Position numbers and translations under genes: made by a program
In this document: positions 16,932 to 25,631 of the stretch, piece by piece
Layout of the letters: each line of letters begins with the position of its first letter
Position numbering within the stretch: position 1 is the first letter of the stretch
NCBI GenBank assembly: GCA_020636845.1
Contig: JACJXD010000004.1
Location: 196,504-260,503 of the forward strand
Reading direction: 5' to 3'
DNA length: 64,000 nt
From: Bacteroidales bacterium
GTDB taxonomy: Bacteria > Bacteroidota > Bacteroidia > Bacteroidales > Tenuifilaceae
Notes under the pieces: generated by a model
What the model was told of the DNA's origin: nothing
Seen by the model: only the letters and a program-made list of their open reading frames with translations
Database searches by the model: none

Positions 16932-17768
16932 ATGCTTTTGGCAATGATAAAATTTTTTGAATACCAATTTGTTCAAAATGCTTTTATTGCATCGGTTCTT
17001 CTCTCCATCCTAATTGGCTTAGTGGGTTCCTATATTGTAGCCCGACGGTTAGTTTTTCTTAGCGGTGGAATTACCCATGCCTCGTTCGGAGGTGTAGGCA
17101 TTGCATGGTATTTAGGACTAAATCCAATAGCAGGCGCCGCCGTATTTGCCGTTTTAACTGCTCTGGGATTAGAAGTGCTAACTCAAAACAAAAAGTTACG
17201 CGAAGATTCTGCAATTGGTATGCTATGGTCGTTTGGCATGGCCATTGGAATCTTCTTCGTGTTTTTAACTCCCGGCTATGCTCCAAACTTAATGTCGTAC
17301 CTCTTTGGCGATATTTTAACTATTTCCAGCACCGACGTATGGCTTTTAGTTGCACTGTCTATCATCACCTTAATCTTTTACGCAGTATTTTACCATGCTA
17401 TCCTTTTTTATGCATTCGATCCAAACTATGCTAAAACGCAACACCTGCCCGTAGTCTTTATCAATATTATCTTGAAAATAATCATTGCTTTAGTTATTGT
17501 ATTTAGTATTAGAGCCGTTGGAATAATATTGTTAATCTCACTTCTAACAATTCCTGCCAATGTTGCGAATTTGTTTACCAATAAGTTTACCAAAATAATT
17601 TCGTTTTCGTTTTTGGTTAGTATGATATCACTTATTGTCGGAATTATTTTTTCGTACTGGTTTAACGTTCCAACAGGGGCTACCGTTGTTCTGACACTAA
17701 TAATTCTTTATTTGATCGCTCGACTTATAATAAGTATTCGTAATTCCACACGTTTAACAAAAGCCTAA
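16932..17768 (+). CDS. znuB: Zinc/manganese ABC transporter permease (ZnuB type)
   Basis: A 278-residue ABC-3 family permease with about eight transmembrane helices. The early segment GLVGSYIVARRLVFLSGGITHASFGGVGIAWYLG is the family hallmark around the coupling helix. The next ATG at 16944 (MIKFFEYQF) is an equally good start. It forms the membrane channel for the ZnuA/ZnuC pair. The order binding protein-ATPase-permease, with an overlap and a short gap, indicates a single transcript. No metal-responsive repressor gene is adjacent. Confidence 0.9.
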   Translation: MLLAMIKFFEYQFVQNAFIASVLLSILIGLVGSYIVARRLVFLSGGITHASFGGVGIAWYLGLNPIAGAAVFAVLTALGLEVLTQNKKLREDSAIGMLWSFGMAIGIFFVFLTPGYAPNLMSYLFGDILTISSTDVWLLVALSIITLIFYAVFYHAILFYAFDPNYAKTQHLPVVFINIILKIIIALVIVFSIRAVGIILLISLLTIPANVANLFTNKFTKIISFSFLVSMISLIVGIIFSYWFNVPTGATVVLTLIILYLIARLIISIRNSTRLTKA

Positions 17769-17914
17769 TTATTACTCTGCATTAAAGTTTGTATATTTAG
17801 TTGTTTCCCTTGCTACTACATCAATAGACATGTTTTTCAATAAAAATATTTGTTTTCCTGTAACCTGTAACCAACTTGTTGCATCAAATAGACAAATAAC
17901 TAAAAATAGAAATC

Positions 17915-18259
17915 ATGAATGCACCCGTATTAGCTTTACTTATCCCTATAATAGCCATCTTGGTTTCGGGATTTGCAATTATTTATGCCATCTGGGCACA
18001 AAATAGAGAACGAATTACTGCCATTCAAAAAGGAATAGACCTTTCTTCCTATAAACTTAGGCGTAAAAACAATCCTCATGCTTCGGCCAAATGGGGAATG
18101 CTTCTTGTTGGAATAGCCCTAGGAATTATTGTAGGAGCATTAATCAATCATTATTCGTCGCTTTCAGAACCCGCCGTAATGATTTCGAGCATTTTACTTT
18201 TTGGCGGCTGCGGACTTTTAACCTACTATTTTACAATTGGGGTAAAACAAAACGATTAA
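17915..18259 (+). CDS. Small membrane protein, DUF6249-like
   Basis: A 114-residue protein with an N-terminal helix (about 5-27), a short basic cytoplasmic loop (AQNRERITAIQKGIDLSSYKLRRKN), and two further helices (about 60-80 and 88-110). This architecture, with the helix followed by RERITAIQKG, matches the DUF6249 family of Bacteroidota, whose function is unknown. It stands directly upstream of an ECF sigma factor gene (about 25 bp gap), as is frequent in this phylum. I infer co-transcription and a possible role in the same envelope response. Confidence 0.7.
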   Translation: MNAPVLALLIPIIAILVSGFAIIYAIWAQNRERITAIQKGIDLSSYKLRRKNNPHASAKWGMLLVGIALGIIVGALINHYSSLSEPAVMISSILLFGGCGLLTYYFTIGVKQND

Positions 18260-18284
18260 CGGTTTGGCGAAGAAGCGAAAAGTT

Positions 18285-18812
18285 ATGGAACAATATTCGT
18301 TCGATCAAATATTTAAATCGTACAAGGATATGGTTTACACCATAGCCTTTCGCTTTACTGGCAATAAAAATGACGCACTGGATATATCGCAGGAAACTTT
18401 TGTGAAAGTATATAAGGCATTGCCCTCTTTTAAAGGAAATGCAAAACTTTCAACCTGGATATATCGAATTGCAGTAAATCAAGCACTACAGCACAACCGC
18501 ACAGTAAAAAATTACGAAGATATTCCCGAAACGTATTACCAAAGCATTTCGTTTAGCGAAGTTTCGGAGAGCATTCAATATCTTTGTCAAACCGATAGAA
18601 AGAAATTTATATCTTTAGCATTAAACAAACTAAAAGCCGAGGAAAGCACTATTTTACAACTCTACTATTTGGAAGATTTAAATGTAGAAGAAGTGGCTGA
18701 GGTTATGCAACTAAGCGTTGATAATACAAAGGTTAAACTTCATCGTTCGCGAGTAAAACTCCACGAAGCGTTAACGTTATTATTAAAAACAGAGGCAAAA
18801 GCATTAATTTAA
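18285..18812 (+). CDS. ECF-type RNA polymerase sigma factor
   Basis: A 175-residue sigma-70 family protein with region 2 (FKSYKDMVYTIAFRFTGNKNDALDISQETFVKVYKAL, about 9-45, then STWIYRIAVNQAL) and region 4 (LKAEESTILQLYYLEDLNVEEVAEVMQLSVDNTKVKLHRSRVKL). It directs RNA polymerase to a specific promoter set, usually under an anti-sigma factor. The ATG at 18285 is chosen. A TTG at 18264 would add seven residues. The next gene, 11 bp downstream, encodes a small membrane protein that could be its anti-sigma partner. Confidence 0.88.
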   Translation: MEQYSFDQIFKSYKDMVYTIAFRFTGNKNDALDISQETFVKVYKALPSFKGNAKLSTWIYRIAVNQALQHNRTVKNYEDIPETYYQSISFSEVSESIQYLCQTDRKKFISLALNKLKAEESTILQLYYLEDLNVEEVAEVMQLSVDNTKVKLHRSRVKLHEALTLLLKTEAKALI

Positions 18813-18823
18813 ATCCATGTGTT

Positions 18824-19213
18824 ATGAACAATAATAACGAAATAAGAGATTCTAAAATTCGAGAAATTTTAGCAGACGGCATTATTGAGGCTCCTGAAGA
18901 ACTGGACGATTTGGTTTATCAAAAAGTTAATAATGTACCTGCCGTTAACATAAACAATTCTGAATTAACCTTTGCTGCAGGAATTTTACCTGTTTTTATC
19001 AGTGCTATCGCCCTACTTGTTAGCACAACAACTATAGTAGCCTTTTATACACCTAAAGCAGAGAAACTTTTACTAGAAATCTCAAAACTTCTCAAATTTA
19101 TATTGAATCCCAACGTCATTATATTCATTATTCCTGTTCTTCTTTTGCTGCTGGCAGATAAGTGGATGGAAAAAGTCTTTTTTAGATTCTCGAAAAGGTT
19201 AAAAAACGTATAA
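18824..19213 (+). CDS. Small membrane protein, candidate anti-sigma factor
   Basis: A 129-residue protein with a charged soluble N-terminus of about 45 residues (DSKIREILADGIIEAPEELDDLVYQKV) and two hydrophobic helices (about 50-72 and 95-114). The position directly after an ECF sigma gene and the layout of a soluble helical head plus membrane part fit an anti-sigma factor, but no ZAS zinc motif is visible. The assignment is therefore by context only. A strong terminator follows. Confidence 0.6.
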   Translation: MNNNNEIRDSKIREILADGIIEAPEELDDLVYQKVNNVPAVNINNSELTFAAGILPVFISAIALLVSTTTIVAFYTPKAEKLLLEISKLLKFILNPNVIIFIIPVLLLLLADKWMEKVFFRFSKRLKNV

Positions 19214-19222
19214 ATCTTTAAT

Positions 19223-19252
19223 AAAAAAGCCGCCTAAAAAGGCGGCTTTTTG
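19223..19252. terminator. Bidirectional terminator between the sigma operon and tRNA-Lys
   Basis: AAAGCCGCC (19226-19234) pairs with GGCGGCTTT (19241-19249), flanked by A and T runs on either side. It can end the sigma-factor operon on the plus strand and the tRNA transcript on the minus strand. Confidence 0.88.
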
Positions 19253-19325
19253 TCGGTTCGGTGGGATTCGAACCCACGACCCCGAGATTAAGAGTCACGT
19301 GCTCTGCCAACTGAGCTACGAACCG
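19253..19325 (-). tRNA. tRNA-Lys, anticodon CUU
   Basis: Read on the minus strand, a full 73-base cloverleaf is visible. The acceptor stem is CGGTTCG/CGAACCG with discriminator A, the D arm is GCTC...GAGC, and the T arm is GTGGG-TTCGAAT-CCCAC. The anticodon loop CTCTTAA gives anticodon CTT (Lys). The anticodon stem CGTGA/TCTCG has one U-U mismatch (29-41). The 3' CCA is not encoded. Confidence 0.93.
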
Positions 19326-19337
19326 TTTTTGCGGTTG

Positions 19338-19345
19338 CAAATATA
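19338..19345 (-). promoter_or_regulatory. -7 promoter box of tRNA-Lys
   Basis: On the minus strand TATATTTG, a perfect TAnnTTTG box, lies 12 bp before the mature 5' end of the tRNA. Confidence 0.6.
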
Positions 19346-19388
19346 ACCATTATTTAGTTTATTTGAATAATTTTTAAAAATTATTCGT

Positions 19389-20447
19389 ATGGAAAAAACA
19401 ATAGTTATTACTGGAGGTGCAGGTTTTATAGGGTCTCATTTGGTTAGACGGTTAGTAAACAAGTATCCCAATTACCAAATAATAAACGTTGATGCGTTGA
19501 CCTATGCCGGAAATCTTCAAAATCTTTCTGATATTGAAAATAAGCCCAACTATACCTTTGTTAAGGCTGACATTGCCAATGAGCAGGAAATTGAAAAACT
19601 ATTCGATTTACACAAAATAGATGGAGTTATTCATTTAGCCGCAGAATCTCATGTTGACAGATCGATAACCGATCCAATGGCCTTTATTAGAACAAATATT
19701 GTAGGTACAACCATACTGCTAAATGCGGTAAAAAAACATTGGAATGGAAATTTCGAAGGTAAGCGCTTTTACCATATATCCACCGATGAAGTGTATGGTA
19801 GTTTAAACTCAACTTCCGGACAATTTACAGAGGAAACTTCCTACGATCCTCGCAGTCCATATTCGGCATCCAAGGCTTCTTCCGACCATTTAGTTAGAGC
19901 CTACTATCATACATACGGCTTGCCAATTGTTATATCGAATTGCTCCAACAACTACGGACCAAATCAATTCCCAGAAAAATTAATTCCGTTGGCTATTAAT
20001 AATATCAAAAATAAAAAAACGATTCCTATTTACGGCAAGGGTGAAAATATACGCGATTGGCTGTACGTTGAAGACCATGCTGCTGCCATTGACACTATTT
20101 TTCACCATGCAAAAATCGGTGAAACATACAACATCGGAGGTAATAACGAATGGAAAAACATCGATTTAATTAGGCTTCTATGTAAAATATTGGACAAGAA
20201 ACTTGTTCGTAACCAAGGAGAATCCGAAAAATTAATAACCTTTGTAAAAGACCGAGCTGGACACGACTTGCGTTATGCAATTGATTCAAGCAAGTTGCAA
20301 CATAATTTAGGCTGGAACCCTTCCCTGAATTTTGAAGAGGGACTTGAAAAGACCGTTGACTGGTATCTCAACAACGAAACCTGGCTTAACGAAATTGTAA
20401 GCGGAAATTATCAGCGATACTACGAACAACAATACGGAAATAGATAA
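19389..20447 (+). CDS. rfbB: dTDP-glucose 4,6-dehydratase
   Basis: A 352-residue extended short-chain dehydrogenase. The NAD-binding motif GGAGFIGSHL (about 8-17), the substrate loop HLAAESHVDRSI, the region STDEVYGSL with catalytic Thr-Asp-Glu, and the Tyr-x3-Lys pair in SPYSASKASSDH are all present. It converts dTDP-glucose to dTDP-4-keto-6-deoxyglucose on the way to dTDP-rhamnose and related sugars. The other rfb genes (A, C, D) are not in this window, so it is isolated. A strong terminator follows and glmS is convergent. Confidence 0.93.
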   Translation: MEKTIVITGGAGFIGSHLVRRLVNKYPNYQIINVDALTYAGNLQNLSDIENKPNYTFVKADIANEQEIEKLFDLHKIDGVIHLAAESHVDRSITDPMAFIRTNIVGTTILLNAVKKHWNGNFEGKRFYHISTDEVYGSLNSTSGQFTEETSYDPRSPYSASKASSDHLVRAYYHTYGLPIVISNCSNNYGPNQFPEKLIPLAINNIKNKKTIPIYGKGENIRDWLYVEDHAAAIDTIFHHAKIGETYNIGGNNEWKNIDLIRLLCKILDKKLVRNQGESEKLITFVKDRAGHDLRYAIDSSKLQHNLGWNPSLNFEEGLEKTVDWYLNNETWLNEIVSGNYQRYYEQQYGNR

Positions 20448-20450
20448 AAA

Positions 20451-20475
20451 ATAAGGGGCTTTTAAAGCCCCTTTA
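20451..20475. terminator. Terminator between convergent rfbB and glmS
   Basis: AAGGGGCT (20453-20460) pairs with AGCCCCTT (20466-20473), followed by TATATTTTT. A/T flanks on both sides allow use in both directions. Confidence 0.82.
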
Positions 20476-20480
20476 TATTT

Positions 20481-22313
20481 TTATTCAACGGTAACAGACT
20501 TTGCCAGATTTCTTGGTTGATCTACGTTGCATCCCCTTAAGAGGGCAATATGATAAGCCAACAATTGAAGGGGTATCACTGTAAGAAGCGCTCCGACAGC
20601 TTCATTCGATTGAGGTACTTCAATTACATAATCAGCCATTCCCTTAATGGTAATATCGCCTTCCGTTACTATGGCAATAACAACGCCCTTCCTAGCTTTA
20701 ACTTCCTGAATATTGCTTACAATCTTTTCGTAGGTATTATCATGTGGTGCAATAACGACCACCGGCATTGTGTCGTCAATAAGAGCAATAGGTCCATGTT
20801 TCATTTCTGCAGCAGGATAACCCTCTGCATGAATGTATGATATTTCTTTTAACTTAAGCGCTCCCTCAAGCGCTACGGGAAAATAGAATCCTCTTCCTAG
20901 GTAAAGAAAATTTGTCGCGTCCTTAAATCTTTTTGCAATATTTTGAACAGTAGGATCATTTTCAAGAATCCTTTCAATCTTCTGAGGAACTCGATAAAGT
21001 TCTTCTATCAACTCTTTGTATTGGTCTTGAGTTAATGTTCCTCGTTTACGACCTAAAAGAAGCGCCATCATTACAAGTACCGTAACCTGGGCTGTAAATG
21101 CTTTGGTTGAGGCCACTCCTATCTCCGGCCCAGCATGTGTATAAACTCCAGCATGCGTTTCGCGAGGAATGCTCGAACCAACAACATTGCAAATTCCTAA
21201 AACCATTGCTCCCGCTTCTTTTGCCATTCGAATAGCAGCTAAGGTATCAGCGGTTTCTCCACTTTGACTAATTGCTATTACAATATCGTCCGGATTAATG
21301 ATAGGATTTCTATACCTAAACTCCGAAGCATACTCAACCTCAACAGGAATTCTTGCGATCTCTTCTAATAAATACTCTCCAACCTGTGCAGCGTGCCACG
21401 AAGTTCCACATCCAATAAGGATAATTCTTTTAGCATCTATAAGATTTGGAAGAACCTTATACAATCCTCCAAGATGAATTTCAGCCGGATCCAAAGCTAT
21501 ACGACCGCGAAAAGTATCGTGAATACTTCTAGGTTGCTCGTAAATTTCCTTCAGCATAAAATGCTCGAACCCACCCTTTTCAATAGCCTCAATATCTAAA
21601 TCCAGTACCTGAACGTTTGGTTCCAGCGCTTCGTTATAAATGGTTTTTAAAACCATTTGATTCTTTTTAAGAATAGCCACATCGTTATCGTTTAAAAAAA
21701 TAACGCTGTTGGTATATTCTACAATTGGAGTAGCATCCGAAGCAACAAAGTATTCGCCTTCGCCAACGCCAATTACAAGAGGGCTGCCTTTTCTTGCTGC
21801 AATTAAAGTGTCTGGCTCATCTCTGTTCACAACAACAATGCCATAAGCTCCTACAACTTTTGTCAAGGCTAATCTTACGGCTATTTCGGGAGTTACGTTT
21901 CCTTTTAAATAAATATACTCTATAAGATTAACCAAAACCTCTGTATCGGTCTCCGATTTAAACGTATATCCTCTTTTTTCGAGTTTACAACGTAAATTAC
22001 TGTAATTCTCTATTATCCCATTATGAATAAGAATAAATTTCCCATTCATAGATTCATGCGGATGTGCATTTACATCGTTAGGCTCTCCATGGGTTGCCCA
22101 ACGGGTATGACCTATTCCGATTTGACCATTCAACTGTTTCCCTACAAGAGTTTCTAGATCAACAACCTTTCCTTTGCATTTATACGTTACAGGGTCCTTA
22201 TCAATAACACATATCCCAGCAGAATCATACCCTCTGTATTCCAATCTTTTAAGACCGTTTATAACAACCGGATAAGCCTGCCTGAATCCTATATAACCTA
22301 CAATTCCACACAT
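20481..22313 (-). CDS. glmS: Glutamine--fructose-6-phosphate aminotransferase (isomerizing)
   Basis: A 610-residue enzyme of normal length. The N-terminal glutaminase domain starts with the nucleophile Cys right after Met (MCGIVGYIG), and the glutamine-site segments GIGHTRWATHG and NGIIENY follow. Two SIS sugar-isomerase domains fill the C-terminal half (GCGTSWHAAQV; ISQSGETADT; GRGFYFPVALEGALKLKEI), ending with the standard NLAKSVTVE. It makes glucosamine-6-phosphate, the first step to UDP-GlcNAc for peptidoglycan and LPS. A DUF4270 gene ends 2 bp before its start, so the three minus-strand genes up to 24473 form one unit. Confidence 0.96.
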   Translation of the reverse strand: MCGIVGYIGFRQAYPVVINGLKRLEYRGYDSAGICVIDKDPVTYKCKGKVVDLETLVGKQLNGQIGIGHTRWATHGEPNDVNAHPHESMNGKFILIHNGIIENYSNLRCKLEKRGYTFKSETDTEVLVNLIEYIYLKGNVTPEIAVRLALTKVVGAYGIVVVNRDEPDTLIAARKGSPLVIGVGEGEYFVASDATPIVEYTNSVIFLNDNDVAILKKNQMVLKTIYNEALEPNVQVLDLDIEAIEKGGFEHFMLKEIYEQPRSIHDTFRGRIALDPAEIHLGGLYKVLPNLIDAKRIILIGCGTSWHAAQVGEYLLEEIARIPVEVEYASEFRYRNPIINPDDIVIAISQSGETADTLAAIRMAKEAGAMVLGICNVVGSSIPRETHAGVYTHAGPEIGVASTKAFTAQVTVLVMMALLLGRKRGTLTQDQYKELIEELYRVPQKIERILENDPTVQNIAKRFKDATNFLYLGRGFYFPVALEGALKLKEISYIHAEGYPAAEMKHGPIALIDDTMPVVVIAPHDNTYEKIVSNIQEVKARKGVVIAIVTEGDITIKGMADYVIEVPQSNEAVGALLTVIPLQLLAYHIALLRGCNVDQPRNLAKSVTVE

Positions 22314-22315
22314 AA

Positions 22316-23659
22316 TTAATTTAACCTTGTGTAAGATATTTTAAGTTTAATTTTTCTACTACTTGCATTCGTTTTTAATACAGCATGTAAAAGACTTGTT
22401 CCTGTTGTTGGAGTAAGATATATACATCCATCTCCAATTTCTCCTTCAAGTGTCCTTTGCAAAAAAGAGGTTATTTCAATGCTATAAGATTGATCATAAG
22501 TCCGGTATTCTCCATTGCTATTAAGTGAGTAACTTGTATATTGGTCAGGGATAATACCTGCCCAAGAGCCATCTGTGTCTTTATAATATAAAACTAACTG
22601 ATCGGTTAAACTATCAGATAGTGATATAGGAGAATTGTCTCTCCCAATAATAAGTTCTGCTCTATTAATTATTACTGGAAAACTATCCTTCCATATCTTT
22701 AAATCATTAAGTTTTATTTTTCCATAAACACTACCAAGGCTTTGCAAATAAATTACTGTATCTTGATTTATAGTATCGTTAATGCTTTTCATTGAATATT
22801 GAGGATCGCTTGTTGTATAATCATGTAAATATTGAAAATACTGATGAGTTGTACAAGTAAATGCTCTACTAACAGACACGGTATCTTCTACACCATCGGT
22901 TTCTTCCATATAATGATAATAAAGTACAAACGACATATTATAACAATATGTACTTGAAATTATTGTATAAGTTGATAAATCTACATTATAACCAATTTCA
23001 GAATATTCTCCAGCATTAGTAACAAGAGGCTCGCAAGTAAAATAAAATCCAGGAAATTTTTGGACAAAAACACTTGTGTCTGCTAACGAAATAGAATCCA
23101 TTAAACTTCTTGCAAAAAGCGTATCTAAATAAATCTTTTTCAACTGTGTCCCTGAATACTCTTCAGAAAACAAAGGGGTCATATTGTAATTTCCATCAAT
23201 AGGATCAACAGCGTTGTGTTCCGAATCCAAGAAAGAAGTGTCCGTTAACTCATACAAATTCAACTTAACTGTAATAGTGGTGTCACCATAATAAGAAGTC
23301 GGAATAAAATAAAAAATTAAAGAATCCGGTTTTGCTGTTGAGCCACCCCAACCTTCAGATGATTCTATTGGCAAAAGTTTGGCTAAAAATGCACCCTTTG
23401 TTAAACCAAAAATACGACTATTAACATAACCCACAAATCCTGAAGTAGCCCCATAAGTATCTGTTGTATCATCCTTAACTGTATAAGCCGATACTTCAAA
23501 TGTCGTATCTGTTTTAAGGGCAAGGATATCGTCATCTGGCGTTAAGTTGTTTCCTAAAAACTGTGGCTCGTTATAACATGAGGTTAAAAAAATTGAGGCA
23601 AAAATAATTGTAAAAGCATTGAATATCAATGGCAAGGCGTTAACTCTTCTTTTTCGCAT
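22316..23659 (-). CDS. DUF4270 domain-containing lipoprotein
   Basis: A 447-residue exported protein. The N-terminus has a hydrophobic helix and a lipobox-like end (FASIFLTSC, Cys about 28). The core has the DUF4270 features: an early NEPQFLGNNLTPDDD segment, repeated TDTTFEVSAYTVKDD-type strands, and a C-terminal SIEITSFLQRTLEGE segment. The family is found in Bacteroidota and its function is not established. The protein is probably a beta-rich outer-membrane-anchored lipoprotein. Its start overlaps the end of the upstream glycogen-synthase-like gene by 20 bp, and glmS follows 2 bp later, which shows tight coupling. Confidence 0.85.
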   Translation of the reverse strand: MRKRRVNALPLIFNAFTIIFASIFLTSCYNEPQFLGNNLTPDDDILALKTDTTFEVSAYTVKDDTTDTYGATSGFVGYVNSRIFGLTKGAFLAKLLPIESSEGWGGSTAKPDSLIFYFIPTSYYGDTTITVKLNLYELTDTSFLDSEHNAVDPIDGNYNMTPLFSEEYSGTQLKKIYLDTLFARSLMDSISLADTSVFVQKFPGFYFTCEPLVTNAGEYSEIGYNVDLSTYTIISSTYCYNMSFVLYYHYMEETDGVEDTVSVSRAFTCTTHQYFQYLHDYTTSDPQYSMKSINDTINQDTVIYLQSLGSVYGKIKLNDLKIWKDSFPVIINRAELIIGRDNSPISLSDSLTDQLVLYYKDTDGSWAGIIPDQYTSYSLNSNGEYRTYDQSYSIEITSFLQRTLEGEIGDGCIYLTPTTGTSLLHAVLKTNASSRKIKLKISYTRLN

Positions 23660-24473
23660 TTGTTCTGCTATTTAGTATTGTTTCGTAAAAGTCGTTGTAA
23701 ATATCTAAATAATTATCTCCACTTTGATATTCCAACGTAGGCTTTTTAACAGAATTTATGTATTCCAATATGTTGTGATTTACATCCTTACTCCCAAGAA
23801 TAAATCCATCGGAAAAGTTTATTGCCAACTTAGACAAGTTTTCATACGTTGGTTCTTTTAAAATTTCAACATCCTTTTTAGAAATTCCATCAAATAAAAC
23901 TTTTTTCCTTGTATTCACATTAAGTTCAGAACTAAAATCATCATTATAAATTGAATAAATTACTTTTGCCTTTGAAAATAATGGTTCGTCTGCATAATTT
24001 TTTTTAACAAGCAACGGAACAAATGCTGTTAGCCAACCATGACAATGAATAATGTCGGGAGACCACCTTAACTTTTTTACTGTTTCTAATACTCCTTTAC
24101 TGAAAAAGATTGCCCTTTCATCGTTATCGGAAAAATAATTGTCCTCGTCGTCGGTAAGAATGTTTTTACGTTGAAAATAATCCTCGTTGTCAATAAAATA
24201 AACTTGCATTCTTGCGCTTTGGATTGATGCTACTTTAATAATTAACGGGTGATCGGTATCGTTAATTACCAAATTCATCCCCGAAAGTCTAATAACCTCA
24301 TGAAGTTGATTCCTCCTTTCGTTTACAACACCATACCTAGGCATAAACGTTCTAATTTCCTTTCCCCTTTCCTGAATTCCCTGTGGTAAGTACCGTCCAA
24401 TTTTTGACATTTCGCTTTCGGGAAGATAAGGAGTAATTTCCTGCGAAATAAACAAAACTTTTGTTGCTTTCAC
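23640..24473 (-). CDS. Glycogen/starch synthase-like protein, N-terminal GT5 domain only
   Basis: A 277-residue protein that matches only the catalytic N-terminal (GT5) domain of glycogen synthase: KVLFISQEITPYLPESEMSKIGRYLPQGI at the start, FMPRYGVVN, VYFIDNEDYFQRK, and CHGWLTAFVPLLVKK. Classical GlgA has about 480 residues and a second Rossmann domain that carries the KxGGL/E-rich nucleotide site, which is missing here. The start motif reads SEMSKIGR where GlgA has KxGGL, with Lys retained and the Gly pair changed. It is probably not a normal glycogen synthase. It heads the operon with DUF4270 and glmS and diverges from panC. Confidence 0.82.
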   Translation of the reverse strand: MKATKVLFISQEITPYLPESEMSKIGRYLPQGIQERGKEIRTFMPRYGVVNERRNQLHEVIRLSGMNLVINDTDHPLIIKVASIQSARMQVYFIDNEDYFQRKNILTDDEDNYFSDNDERAIFFSKGVLETVKKLRWSPDIIHCHGWLTAFVPLLVKKNYADEPLFSKAKVIYSIYNDDFSSELNVNTRKKVLFDGISKKDVEILKEPTYENLSKLAINFSDGFILGSKDVNHNILEYINSVKKPTLEYQSGDNYLDIYNDFYETILNSRTNAKKKS

Positions 24474-24773
24474 TTTGTATATTATTTTGTTCCTAACTTA
24501 ATTGCCATGTTTTTTCGCCATTAATTCTCAAAATTAGGCTAAAAACACCAATTTATTTGGCACAAAACCCGGAATTCGGAACTTGTCCGCATCCGGGCCG
24601 TCAATTGGCTAATTCTGATTACAAAAATATAAAAAATTTTTGACATTTTTTTTACTCTTTTTTGCTGATATTCAACTAGTACATTTTCATGCCTTTTACA
24701 ACATTCGTCTTTTTTAGCTGTTTTTATTTTATAAATTTTTCACACCTTTGCACCCATAATAATATTCACAGTA
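24474..24773. promoter_or_regulatory. Divergent 300-bp region between the synthase-like gene and panC
   Basis: No gene is seen. The stretch is AT-rich except for a structured GC-rich element at 24548-24608. CACCTTTG (24743-24750), close to the Bacteroidota -7 box and about 24 bp before panC, may be its promoter. Confidence 0.45.
24548..24608. other. Structured GC-rich element with nested inverted repeats
   Basis: CCAATT (24548-24553) can pair with AATTGG (24603-24608). Inside it CCCGGA (24568-24573) pairs with TCCGGG (24592-24597), and inside that CGGA (24577-24580) pairs with TCCG (24586-24589) around a 5-base loop. It lies more than 160 bp from both start codons. It could be a structured leader, a small RNA or a protein site. 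Confidence 0.4.
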
Positions 24774-25619
24774 ATGATAAAGGTTTTGACAACTGTTAAC
24801 GAAGTCAAAAACATCGTTAACAAATTAAAAAAAGAAGGAAAGCAAATAGGCTTTGTCCCAACTATGGGAGCATTACATCAAGGCCATATTTCTCTAGTTG
24901 AAAAAGCCGTTAAAGAAAACGATGTTGCAATTGTAAGCGTCTTTGTAAATCCTACGCAATTTAACGACAAAAACGATCTTAAAAATTATCCTCGCACTCC
25001 GGAAAAAGATACAAATTTGTTAGACAACGCCGGTGTAAAGTTTGTCTTTATGCCTTCTGAAACAGAAATGTACCCTGAACCCGATACTCGGATTTTTGAT
25101 TTTGGTATGCTCGATAAGGTAATGGAAGGAAAATTTCGCCCCGGCCATTTTAATGGAGTTGCTCAGGTTGTAAGTAAATTTTTTCAAATTGTACAACCCG
25201 ATAGGGCTTATTTTGGACAAAAAGATTTTCAGCAGTTAACCATTATCCGAAAAATGGTGAAGTTATTAAATCTTAATGTCGAAATAGTCGGTTGTCCAAT
25301 AGTTCGAGGAACCGATGGGTTGGCGCTAAGCAGCAGAAACAAACTTCTTTCGGAGGCTCATCGTGAAGCAGCCCCATCTATCTATAAGACTCTCAGTGAG
25401 TCCCGTAACCTAACAGTTACTTTTAACGTAAAAGATTTAACAGATTGGGTTATAAGCACTATAAATAAAAATCCCTTGCTAAAAGTTGAATATTACGAAA
25501 TAGTCAATGCCGAAACACTTGAACCTATCAACAATTGGAATGATGCAAAACATGTTGTAGGGTGTATAACTGTATGGGCCGGCAATGTTAGATTAATCGA
25601 TAACATTATTTATAAATAA
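24774..25619 (+). CDS. panC: Pantoate--beta-alanine ligase
   Basis: A 281-residue pantothenate synthetase of the HIGH nucleotidyltransferase superfamily. PTMGALHQGHISLV (about 30-43) carries the HxGH ATP site. FVNPTQFN, PGHFNGVAQVVSKFFQIVQPDRAYFGQKDFQQL and the KMSKS-like LALSSRNKLL are all in place. It joins pantoate and beta-alanine to pantothenate for coenzyme A. panD follows after 12 bp, and the two give beta-alanine production and use in one operon. Confidence 0.95.
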   Translation: MIKVLTTVNEVKNIVNKLKKEGKQIGFVPTMGALHQGHISLVEKAVKENDVAIVSVFVNPTQFNDKNDLKNYPRTPEKDTNLLDNAGVKFVFMPSETEMYPEPDTRIFDFGMLDKVMEGKFRPGHFNGVAQVVSKFFQIVQPDRAYFGQKDFQQLTIIRKMVKLLNLNVEIVGCPIVRGTDGLALSSRNKLLSEAHREAAPSIYKTLSESRNLTVTFNVKDLTDWVISTINKNPLLKVEYYEIVNAETLEPINNWNDAKHVVGCITVWAGNVRLIDNIIYK

Positions 25620-25631
25620 ATTGGCAAGATA

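Noticed and set aside
19389..22313. O-antigen or capsule cluster around rfbB
   Set aside because: Only rfbB is present. glmS and the following genes are general metabolism, and no glycosyltransferases or flippases are linked.
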